A stretch of 64,000 nt of DNA from Calothrix anomala FACHB-343 (GTDB lineage: Bacteria; Cyanobacteriota; Cyanobacteriia; Cyanobacteriales; Nostocaceae). The number at the start of each line of letters is the position of its first letter. Position 1 is the first letter of the stretch. The DNA is taken from the NCBI RefSeq assembly GCF_014696435.1, contig NZ_JACJQG010000013.1:62001-126000 (forward strand), in the 5' to 3' direction. The position numbers were made by a program, and so were the translations under genes. The notes beneath the pieces were generated by a model. It was not told the DNA's origin, searched no databases, and saw only the letters and a list, made by a program, of their open reading frames with translations. Positions 52,901 through 59,741 of the stretch are shown here, in pieces.

Positions 52901-54276
52901 TCGCTTAAGGGTAAGCCATTGATTTTCGCTAGGGCTTCGTTACCATAAAGGAAGCGTAACTCCCGATCAAATAAAACTAAAACTGTCGGAGAAGCGGCAA
53001 TAAATGCTTGAAGGATAGCTTCGCTCCGCTCGTGATTTGCAATCTCATTGAGCAGTTGTTTTTCTAACTGCTTTTGATGGTCAATATCAGTAATTGTACC
53101 AATCCAACCTGTAATTTGACCTTGGCTGTCTTTTGTGGGAATGCCGCGACAGATGAACCAATGATACACCCCATCAACCCGGCGAATGCGATATTCAATT
53201 TCAAAGGGCTGGCCGTTGGCTACTGACTGACTCCACTTTTCCAAAGTGCGATCGCGTTCTTGGGGATGAACTTGATCAACCCCCGCCACTCCCATTGACT
53301 CGGCTGGACTCAAGCCAGTGTAATCATACCAGCGTTGATTCCAGTAATTCACTGCTCCGCTAGCATCGGCTGTCCACACCATTTGCGGCATAGCTTCCGC
53401 CAATTCTTGATAGCGTTGTTGGCTGGTTTTGAGTGCGGCTGCGGTTTGGTGACGTTCGGTAATATCGACAAAAGCACCAATACAACCCCGGATTTGCTGC
53501 TGTTCATCGCGCAAGGGAGTTGCATAAGCTAATATCTGGCAGACTGTACCATCAGCTAGCAGAATCTCAAATTCAGCATCACGCACATCTACACCCAATC
53601 TGGCGGCTATTTGCATTGGTAACTCTGCTGCTGGTACTTCCTTTCCATCGCGGAAAGTGCGGTAGGAAGGTTGTTCCTGTGGTGGTGAGCTTTTTGAGAC
53701 GTTCCTACTAGGTTCAACGCCAAGTAATTGGCGCAGATAAGCATTACTGTGCATTTGCAAACAGTCAGGATCGGTGGCGATCGCAATTCCTATAGGTATA
53801 ATCTCGAACAGGGTTTGCAGTTCCACCACTCGATTTGCCAAATCCCGATTTAATTGTTGAATTACCGCCTCAGCCTGTTTTTGCTGGGTTAAGTCTATGG
53901 CGATCGCATTTCTCACTGCTTGGCGTAAATCTTCCGGCGTCATTCTTTCTTTGACTAAATAATCCACCGCCCCATGTTTTAAAGCCCGCACTGCGATATC
54001 TGCATCGTCACGATCAATCACCACAATCGGCGGACAGCAATTGCCCATTTGGGCTTGCAATTGTTGAATCGCCGCACAACTTTCAGAATCGGGTGAGGAA
54101 AGAGCTAAAACAATGGCGTCAACAGATGGCGATCGCAACAGTAGATCAATTTGATGGCTATATTTCTCTTGAATAATTCTGTATGCAAAACTCCCATCTT
54201 GCTGTAGTTGATGCTCATAATCGCGATCGCTTTCCTCTGCATCAACAATTACCATCACAGTCCGATGAGTTGACAT
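49966..54276 (-). CDS. Multi-PAS hybrid sensor histidine kinase with degenerate N-terminal receiver
   Basis: The 1436-residue protein reads: receiver-like domain (1-125), seven PAS domains (about 150-1050; several with the typical WYDYTG and ITDRK/ITEQK PAC ends), HisKA with SHELRSPLNP (His near 1090), an HATPase domain (NLLSNAIKF, DTGKGI, GLGLGLAI), and a C-terminal receiver (VDDDTDAREFL, SDIGMPEVDG, TAYA, KPLDP). There are no membrane helices, so it is cytoplasmic. The N-terminal receiver has Ala58 where the phospho-accepting Asp should be (IVLALSSPD instead of the usual LLDYxLPD), so it probably cannot be phosphorylated. The signal is unknown. It is a single-gene unit. Confidence 0.92.
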   Translation of the reverse strand: MSTHRTVMVIVDAEESDRDYEHQLQQDGSFAYRIIQEKYSHQIDLLLRSPSVDAIVLALSSPDSESCAAIQQLQAQMGNCCPPIVVIDRDDADIAVRALKHGAVDYLVKERMTPEDLRQAVRNAIAIDLTQQKQAEAVIQQLNRDLANRVVELQTLFEIIPIGIAIATDPDCLQMHSNAYLRQLLGVEPSRNVSKSSPPQEQPSYRTFRDGKEVPAAELPMQIAARLGVDVRDAEFEILLADGTVCQILAYATPLRDEQQQIRGCIGAFVDITERHQTAAALKTSQQRYQELAEAMPQMVWTADASGAVNYWNQRWYDYTGLSPAESMGVAGVDQVHPQERDRTLEKWSQSVANGQPFEIEYRIRRVDGVYHWFICRGIPTKDSQGQITGWIGTITDIDHQKQLEKQLLNEIANHERSEAILQAFIAASPTVLVLFDRELRFLYGNEALAKINGLPLSEHIGKTLWDIVPQMAPDFAPLLFNVMETQQPVLNLEFRGEVRPGVFRHTIANHYPVCLPSGEAIGVGVAVMDITNLTLAQQELAESEARFRTLADNISQFAWMADETGAIFWYNKRWYDYTGTTPQEMLGWGWQKVHHPQHKERVVKKFRHSMETGESWEDTFLLRSQNGEYRWFLSRAIPVLDEQGKVLRWFGTNTDITDLRETEIALKQTTERLNLALKSTPITLFNQDLNLRYTWIYNPSFDFAVAEVIGKQDQDLLSPETAAYLTQLKQQVLDTGVSLRQEVKLIKDRQTAYHDLTIDPIRDAQNNIVGITCAAVDITDRKHAELALQEVHIQLEAALAAGLIYTWRWHIPDNRVITDRSSAHLFGVDPESAAAGLPIEQFINAIHPEDLPLVSAAIKRAIAYREDYVVEYRIINAEQQERWVIARGRVEYDANGKAIAFPGVLADITDRKQSEAALRQSEDRLRMAIESAQLGTWDLNISTNQLIWDVGCKAMFGLPPEAETSLEVFFAGLHPDDRDRLEQIVQAAFNPATGGQYDVEYRTIGINDGIERWIRAKGQTYFDAAGHPLRFIGTVLDITEQKCAEAQREKLLQQEQAAREAAERANRIKDEFLAVLSHELRSPLNPILGWTKLLQSRKLDESKTVEALATIERNVKLQTQLIDDLLDVAKILRGKLSLNLTSVNLSFIITAAIDTVKTAAIAKSITIHPVLPNIGQVPGDAARLQQIIWNLLSNAIKFTPNGGRVDIKLQKVSDRAEIIVKDTGKGISPDFLPHLFESFRQEDASITRKYGGLGLGLAIVRQLVEAHGGAIAADSPGIGLGATFTVQLPLLNLVPEIQPTEDFFAQKLDLSGIRILAVDDDTDAREFLTVLLTQHGAEVVTVTTAAEVLATLEFFPADILISDIGMPEVDGYTLIQQIRALPPKKGGQIPAIALTAYARVDDYQRALNSGYHRHLTKPLDPEKLVQAVIALTKNK

Positions 54277-54405
54277 ACTTATTCACCTAAATCCCATAGT
54301 TGATCAAAAATTGTCGCCATTGCTTTCCCGGTTTTGCGGCAGAGTAATTTAGTTATTTTTTATAGCTCCCCTAATTCTGCCAAATAGCTTGATGATTAGC
54401 ATGTC

Positions 54406-54631
54406 ATTGCGGATGCAATACTGCTCGGTTAAGGAAAATTGTAGGTTGGGTTGAGGCTCTGCGAAACCCAACAGAGCTAACCAAATGTTGGGTTTCGTTC
54501 CTCAAACGCCACTTGCTACCCTGCGGGAACGCCTCCGGCGAACAAGCCGGGAAACCCGTCCAACGCAGTGGCTCCCCAACATACGCGGGTTAAGGTTTTT
54601 GAGCTTAACCGAGCAGTATTGATTGCGGATG
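54406..54631. mobile_element. MITE-like element, copy 3 (206 bp) with perfect 10-bp target duplication
   Basis: The terminal repeats CAATACTGCTCGGTTA (54416-54431) and TAACCGAGCAGTATTG (54606-54621) are perfect to each other. They differ from copies 1 and 2 at matching positions in both arms. ATTGCGGATG flanks both sides (54406-54415 and 54622-54631). A smaller palindromic repeat (54508-54572) is nested in the right half of the core. Confidence 0.9.
54508..54572. repeat. Nested palindromic repeat inside MITE copy 3
   Basis: The arms GCCACTTGC (54508-54516) and GCAGTGGC (54565-54572) flank ACCCTGCGGGAACGCC-type repeat DNA and the inner hairpin CGGG-AAA-CCCG. The outer and inner stems match those at 56576-56616 and, with compensating changes, 17228-17268. 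Confidence 0.7.
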
Positions 54632-55416
54632 ATATCTGTTCTTGATCCCGCCATCGTGCTTGATCAAATGCCACATTTCCCGAATCAGCTTGCTAGTTGG
54701 CAATTCCTTAAATTTTAGAGCTACTTTTTGAGTTTTACAGTTCAATTTAGAATACATTTGTTTTTAATTACCTATTGCTTTGGATTCTATAGCAGATGCT
54801 ATGGGCGATCAAATCTCTCTCAGGATATAAGGAATTTTAAATTTTTTGTGCAACATTCCTACCTGTTTAACAAAGAATGATTTGCTCGACGCCGAAAAAA
54901 TTGCCGAATTTATACCAATTTAAATATTGTTTGCAATATATAAACTTCGTCCATGTTGAAACCTGGAGCGGGACGGAAAGCCCCCTACTACCAGCAGGGA
55001 GCAAGATGCTCCCACTACCCATGAAAAACTATGGTTCTCAAAATAGATATGGTTTAAAGTAATATTTGCCGCAGCCAAAAGTAACTATTAAAAGTATATG
55101 TAGGGTGGGCAATACATAGCAAAGGCATTTCCAGAAATAGTATGAGCCTCTGTGGTCTGCTGAAAAAAATCTGTAGGCGACGAAAATCGGGTTTATATAG
55201 GCAGAATTAATCCTAGCTGCACGCTGAACAATCACAATATTTAAATAACCAAAATTACGAAGCTGGCATACCTAACTTCGTTAAGAAATTGAGTATATTT
55301 TGTAGCGGAAATCATTTCCGAGTGTTATCGAAAAAATGGGTTTAAAACCCCGTACTTCTGGGACGTATTTATGTATTTTGTGTTAACATAAAGATGTGGT
55401 TAATTGGTCGATACCC

Positions 55417-56589
55417 ATGATTGTTTACGAGTTTAAAGTCAAAGGTAAAGACAAGCAATATCAAGCAATAGATGAGGCTATCCGCACATCACAATTCATC
55501 CAAAACAAATGCTTGCGCTATTGGATGGATAACGAAAAAGTAGGAAGATATGACCTCAATAAATACTGTGCTGTATTAGCTGCTGAGTTCATGATTGCTG
55601 ATGAATTAAACTCGATGGCTAGACAATCTGCGGCTGAACGTTCTTGGAGTGCAATAGCTCGATTTTACGATAACTGTAAGAAGAAGGTTAAGGGTAAAAA
55701 GGGTTTTCCGAAGTTTAAGAAAAACTGCCGTTCGGTTGAGTACAAGTCAACTGGATGGAAGCTTTCTGATACCAGGAAAGCCATAACCTTTTCAGACAAG
55801 AAAGGTATTGGAACCCTCAAGCTAAAAGGAACCTATGACCTTAATTACTATGACATCAAGCAAATTAAGCGTGTGCGGTTAGTGCGTCGTGCAGATGGGT
55901 ATTATGCCCAATTCGCAATTGATATCGATGTCAGGATAGAAAGTCAACCAACCAATCAGGTAGTTGGTATTGACTTGGGGTTAAAGTATTTCATTGCCGA
56001 CAATAAAGGTAATGTAGAACCATCACCCCAGTTCTACCGTAAATCGGAGAAACAGCTAAACCGAGCCAATCGTAAGAAGTCTAAAAAGTTCAGTCAGCAG
56101 AAGAAAAAAGCGCGCGCAAGGCAATCAAACAATTACCACAAAGCTAGAAATAGATATGCCCGGAAACATTTAAGGGTAAGTAGGCAACGAAAAGAGTATT
56201 GCAAGAGACTGGCATACTCCGTCATCCAATCTAACGATTTGGTAGTCTATGAAGATTTAAATGTCAAAGGGCTGGTAAAAAATCGACATCTAGCTAAATC
56301 AATTTCTGATGCTGGTTGGTACACTTTCCGCAGTTGGTTAGAGTATTTTGGTCACAAATATGGGAAGGTGACTGTTGCCGTGCCACCCCACAATACAAGC
56401 CAGAACTGCTCTAATTGTGGCAAGAAGGTGAAAAAATCTCTGTCCACCAGGACTCATGTTTGTCTTCATTGCGGATATACCGAAGACAGGGACATCAATG
56501 CAGCAATCAACATTTTGAGATTAGGACTCAGTACCGTGGGGCACACGGGAACTTACGCTACAGGAGATTTGCCACGCCACTTGCTTTAA
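55417..56589 (+). CDS. tnpB: TnpB, RNA-guided endonuclease of an IS200/IS605-family element
   Basis: Full-length TnpB, 390 residues from ATG 55417 (an upstream in-frame GTG at 55396 adds seven). Counting from that GTG, the RuvC residues are Asp193 (VVGIDLGLKYF), Glu286 (VVYEDLNVKGL) and the third Asp in EDRDINAA (364-366). A zinc finger CSNC-CLHC (338-341, 356-359) lies before the last one. Proteins of this family are RNA-guided DNA nucleases that use an RNA from the element's right end. There is no TnpA gene nearby, so this is a solo-tnpB (IS1341-type) element. All key residues are intact, and it could be active as a nuclease. Confidence 0.95.
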   Translation: MIVYEFKVKGKDKQYQAIDEAIRTSQFIQNKCLRYWMDNEKVGRYDLNKYCAVLAAEFMIADELNSMARQSAAERSWSAIARFYDNCKKKVKGKKGFPKFKKNCRSVEYKSTGWKLSDTRKAITFSDKKGIGTLKLKGTYDLNYYDIKQIKRVRLVRRADGYYAQFAIDIDVRIESQPTNQVVGIDLGLKYFIADNKGNVEPSPQFYRKSEKQLNRANRKKSKKFSQQKKKARARQSNNYHKARNRYARKHLRVSRQRKEYCKRLAYSVIQSNDLVVYEDLNVKGLVKNRHLAKSISDAGWYTFRSWLEYFGHKYGKVTVAVPPHNTSQNCSNCGKKVKKSLSTRTHVCLHCGYTEDRDINAAINILRLGLSTVGHTGTYATGDLPRHLL

Positions 56590-56705
56590 GCCGGGGAACC
56601 CGTCCAACGCAGTGGCTCCTCTTGGGCGATTGGTGTAAACCTGTCGTCTAATGGCGAGTCGTTGAATGTAGAATCCCCGCCCTTATAGGGCGGTGGAGTG
56701 TCAAA
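56540..56705 (+). ncRNA. Putative omega RNA (reRNA) scaffold and right end of the tnpB element
   Basis: The omega RNA of TnpB systems overlaps the 3' end of tnpB and runs to the element's right end. Here the region holds a palindromic unit (56576-56616) that overlaps the tnpB stop, and a terminal hairpin CCCCGCCCTTATAGGGCGGTGG (arms only: CCGCCC at 56682, GGGCGG at 56692), followed by AGTGTCAAA. Guide sequence would lie just outside the right end. Borders are inferred from this pattern. Confidence 0.5.
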
Positions 56706-56840
56706 TATCCTATGAGAGATATGTGCAGAAATAGCTCCTTTGATATATCTAGATAAGCCAATAGGAAAGCGGTAAACATCCCGCCCCGTTTTCCTCACCG
56801 TCCAAATTTGTGTGGAAGGGTTAAATAGCGGGTTTTACTG

Positions 56841-58514
56841 ATGAAAAAATTCCTAAAATACCTCAGTTTAGGTATATTATCAACAATTTTGACAGCAACA
56901 CCAGGATTAGGCGCTGAACGCATTAGTTTTTTTTACCCTCCTTTTGGAGAATTTTCTTTATCGGCTGAATCTTTGGAAAAATTTGCTAAAGAAGGCAAAA
57001 TCAATAGTGAATTAGCATTTTATGCCAGCCGTGCTACTCCCGAACAACTGGCACAATTAAGACAACTACTGCAACAAAAATTTGATATCAGTCCAGTTTT
57101 AGTGTCTCAGTTTACCTACTCACCTTTAGGTGAGGCGGTGGTGCGGCGTTTAGGAGAATTACTACTTACCGACTCTCGCCAAAATGGTTTTTATGCGATT
57201 CGTGCAGCTTTAATTCTCTCTGCTGCTTCACCAGAAGGGTTAAATGTGGTCAATTTGTTGCGTAAATACCCTAGCGACAGTTTGCGGTTGAATTTTTCTG
57301 AGGGATTACAGGTAGTTAATAGCTTGGTAGAGTTGGGTAGAGCTAAGGATCAAATTGTGGCCTTGATCAAACAACAAACGATCGCCCAAACTAATAATGC
57401 CACAGTTGACTTTGCCCAACAGCCAGATTTGCGATCGCCTGGGAATTTACCCTTTCAAATCACCAACCTCAAACTTAACGATAATTCCCGCAATCGCACT
57501 CTCCCAGTAGATATTTATTTACCCCAAGCATCAGCAGCTGCTACAGGAAATATTCAACCGCCCTTTCCCTTGGTTGTAATTTCTCATGGTGTTGCTTCCG
57601 ATCGTTATGCTTTTATATATTTAGCTGAACATTTAGCATCTCATGGATTTGCCGTTGCTGTCTTAGAACATCCTGGTAGTAACGCCGAACGCTTTCAGTT
57701 ATACTTTGCCGGTTTAGCAGGGCCACCAGAAGCCCAAGAATTTCTTAACCGACCTTTAGATGTTAAATTCGTACTCGATCAACTCCAGCAATTAGATAAA
57801 ACCAATCCCAATCTTCGAGGTAAAATCAACTTCCAGCAAATCGGCGCAATTGGTCATTCCTTCGGCGGTTATACTGTCATGGCTTTAGCTGGAGGTAAAA
57901 TTAACTTTGATAAACTGCGCGAAGATTGCAATCCTAATCGCACCTTGAATGTATCAGTATTTTTGCAATGTCGCGCTTTTGAGTTACCTGTCGCCAATTA
58001 TCCCCTGCAAGACGATCGCATTAAAGCTGTAATGGCGATTAATCCAATTGATAGTTCCGTCTTAGGCGAAGCAGGCGTCAGTCAAATTAAAGTCCCAACC
58101 ATGCTAGTAGCTGGTAGCGAAGATATCTTTGCCCCACCCATAGCAGAACAGATTTATCCCTTTACTTGGTTACCTAATCCCAATAAATACTTAGTCGTTA
58201 TTGAAAACGCTACACATTTTAGCGCGATCGCCGAACCTACAGCTAATAATAATGTCTTACCCGTACCAGAGGCGTTACTAGGGCCAAATCGTGCGCCAGC
58301 TTATTCTTATATCAAAGCTTTAAGCCTAGCTTTCCTAGAAACCCATCTTTTAAACCGCAGCGAATCCCGCACCTACTTGCAGCCAGCTTATGCTCAATAT
58401 ATTAGTCAAAGTCCACTTAATCTCAGCCTTATACAATCTTTAACCCCAGAACAGTTAAAACAAGCACTCAACGGCTTAGATCCCCAACCAACCACACCAG
58501 CACCCAAGCCCTAA
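56841..58514 (+). CDS. Secreted DUF1400 / alpha/beta-hydrolase fusion protein
   Basis: This 557-residue protein has a signal peptide (1-24, ending PGLGA) and a helical DUF1400 domain (about 25-180: YPPFGEFSLSAESLEKFAKEG, LRQLLQQKFDISPVLVSQF). An alpha/beta-hydrolase domain of the PAF-acetylhydrolase/chlorophyllase-like type follows (about 205-520). The oxyanion-hole HG is at 249-250, the nucleophile Ser340 is in GHSFGG, the acid lies in AGSEDIFAPP and the histidine in NATHFSAI. DUF1400-plus-hydrolase is a standard cyanobacterial layout. It probably acts on lipids or esters outside the cytoplasm. About 480 bases downstream the last 60 bases of this gene are repeated in degenerate form. Confidence 0.88.
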   Translation: MKKFLKYLSLGILSTILTATPGLGAERISFFYPPFGEFSLSAESLEKFAKEGKINSELAFYASRATPEQLAQLRQLLQQKFDISPVLVSQFTYSPLGEAVVRRLGELLLTDSRQNGFYAIRAALILSAASPEGLNVVNLLRKYPSDSLRLNFSEGLQVVNSLVELGRAKDQIVALIKQQTIAQTNNATVDFAQQPDLRSPGNLPFQITNLKLNDNSRNRTLPVDIYLPQASAAATGNIQPPFPLVVISHGVASDRYAFIYLAEHLASHGFAVAVLEHPGSNAERFQLYFAGLAGPPEAQEFLNRPLDVKFVLDQLQQLDKTNPNLRGKINFQQIGAIGHSFGGYTVMALAGGKINFDKLREDCNPNRTLNVSVFLQCRAFELPVANYPLQDDRIKAVMAINPIDSSVLGEAGVSQIKVPTMLVAGSEDIFAPPIAEQIYPFTWLPNPNKYLVVIENATHFSAIAEPTANNNVLPVPEALLGPNRAPAYSYIKALSLAFLETHLLNRSESRTYLQPAYAQYISQSPLNLSLIQSLTPEQLKQALNGLDPQPTTPAPKP

Positions 58515-58516
58515 TA

Positions 58517-58631
58517 CCGTTTCACTTTAAGTTTGATACAAATAGATTGCAGGGGGCAGGGAGCAGGGGGCAGGGGGCAGGGGGAAAGAATTAAAAACCA
58601 TTGGATTTGTATCAAGATTTTCGTGAAATGG
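58517..58631. mobile_element. Short inverted-repeat element with a G-rich core
   Basis: The ends ATACCGTTTCAC (58514-58525) and GTGAAATGGTAT (58623-58634) are inverted repeats with one mismatch. TTTGATACAAAT and ATTTGTATCAA form a second, inner pair. A TA on each side may be the target duplication. The core is GGGGGCAGGG-type DNA with five G-runs (58552-58584). Confidence 0.6.
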
Positions 58632-58664
58632 TATAAACGCCATCCATGACTGATGACCGAAAAT

Positions 58665-58962
58665 AAGTTTGGTTTAAACCAAACTTAATTTGACATCAGC
58701 ATTTGTTTAAATGACCGGAGCATTCATAAGTTTAGTTAAAGCAAACTTAATTTGACATCAGCATTTGTTTAAATGACTGGAGCATTCATAAGTTTAGTTA
58801 AAGCAAACTTAATTTGACATCAGCATTTGTTTAAATGACTGGAGCATTCATAAGTTTAATTAAACCAAACTTAATTTGACATCAGCATTTGTTGAAATGA
58901 CTGGAGCATTTGTAAGTTTGGTTTAGACCAAATTTAGTTTGACATCAGCATTTGTAAGTTTG
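58665..58962. repeat. 62-bp direct tandem repeat array, about five units
   Basis: TGACATCAGCATTTG begins at 58691, 58753, 58815, 58877 and 58940, a spacing of 62, 62, 62 and 63. Each unit has an AAGTTT...AAACTT palindrome (perfect 22-bp at 58665-58686), the hexamer pair CATTTG/AAATG, and TGGAGCATTCAT. The whole unit is conserved, so it is not a CRISPR array. Confidence 0.95.
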
Positions 58963-58975
58963 ATAGCAGCACCAG

Positions 58976-59050
58976 TAGTTAAAACAAGCACTCAATGGCA
59001 TGGCTTAGATCCCCAACCAACTGCACCAGCACCGAAGTCTATGCCGAGTC
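58976..59050 (+). pseudogene. Degenerate copy of the 3' end of the DUF1400 hydrolase gene
   Basis: AGTTAAAACAAGCACTCAA, then GGCTTAGATCCCCAACCAAC and CACCAGCACC, repeat the last 60 bases of the hydrolase (58450-58510). There are point changes and a 5-base ATGGC duplication. It has no start of its own. It looks like a relic of a tandem gene duplication, separated from the intact gene by the 62-bp array. Confidence 0.75.
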
Positions 59051-59221
59051 CATAGCCGTGAAATTGGGGAACAGGAAGACAAGGGGGACAAGTTGCGGGT
59101 TCCCAAGGCAATTGGGCGGCTTTGCACACACTTGGTTTAGTTCATCAAAGTATCCGTCCGTAGATAACAAGGAAGTTGAAAGCTATTCTTTATAATGACA
59201 TTTAGACTATGTTATTTATCT

Positions 59222-59446
59222 ATGTCTCAACTCCCTACTTTGCAAGCAATTATTGAGTCTGTGGAAGCTCTCTCTGAAGACGAGCAAGATATATTATTTG
59301 ACTTGATTTACAAACGCCGCATTGCTAAACGCCGCCAAGAAATTGCTCAGAACGCTAAGGTAACAATGGAAGCCGTCAGTAATGGCACTGCTCAGAGAAG
59401 TACCGCCACTGAACTGATGGCTAGTGTATTTGGGGATGAGGAATGA
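59222..59446 (+). CDS. Antitoxin of a type II toxin-antitoxin pair
   Basis: From ATG 59222 the protein has 74 residues (MSQLPTLQAIIESVEALSEDEQ onward). An in-frame ATG at 59195 adds nine less likely residues. The protein is acidic and helical at first (LSEDEQDILFDLIYKRR) with a short C-terminal tail (TELMASVFGDEE) that could wrap the toxin. It is a typical small cyanobacterial antitoxin found next to RelE/YafQ-type toxins. The last four bases overlap the toxin start (ATGA), so the two are translated together. As in other TA operons, it probably represses its own promoter, but no operator is recognisable. Confidence 0.75.
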   Translation: MSQLPTLQAIIESVEALSEDEQDILFDLIYKRRIAKRRQEIAQNAKVTMEAVSNGTAQRSTATELMASVFGDEE

Positions 59447-59727
59447 GGGCGTTAATTTTCGATGAAAGTTTTCGCCGTGCCCTGAAACGCCGTTGTAAAA
59501 ATCGTCCTCAACTTCAAGCCAAAGTTTTCACAACTCTAAGTCTGCTTGAGATTGATCCATTTTCCCCTAGCCTCAAAACCCACAAGCTGCAAGGCGAACT
59601 GAAAGATCTCTGGTCTTGCGCTGTGGAATATGACTTTCGGATTGTCTTTTATTTTCAAAAGTTTGAGGATATGGAAGAAGAGGCAATTGTCTTAGTTGAT
59701 GTAGGTACCCATGATGAAGTCTACTAA
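59443..59727 (+). CDS. RelE/YafQ-like type II toxin (mRNA interferase)
   Basis: This 94-residue protein has the RelE-fold pattern: FDESFRRALKRRCKNRPQLQAKV, then LEIDPFSPSLKTHKLQGELKDLWSC, EYDFRIVFYF and a C-terminal VDVGTHDEVY. The conserved H-x-L-x-G-x-L-x-x-x-W-S, R-x-x-F and G-x-H-D-E-V motif series matches YafQ-like toxins, which cut mRNA on the ribosome. The start codon overlaps the antitoxin stop. The proposed catalytic residues are intact, so it is probably functional. Confidence 0.85.
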   Translation: MRALIFDESFRRALKRRCKNRPQLQAKVFTTLSLLEIDPFSPSLKTHKLQGELKDLWSCAVEYDFRIVFYFQKFEDMEEEAIVLVDVGTHDEVY

Positions 59728-59741
59728 ATCTATTTACCCTC

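Larger units (their letters stand above)
54277..55416. other. Repeat-rich intergenic region (1.1 kb) before tnpB
   Basis: It includes MITE-like copy 3 (54406-54631), a GGGAGCA/TGCTCCC hairpin (about 54996-55013), and the putative left end of the tnpB element. That left end has the GGAAATCATTTCC hairpin near 55307 and GGGTTTAAAACCCCGT near 55331. No gene is seen between the kinase and tnpB. Confidence 0.6.

Noticed and set aside
58665-58962. Possible CRISPR array
   Set aside because: The whole 62-bp unit is conserved, with no variable spacers, and there are no cas genes nearby.
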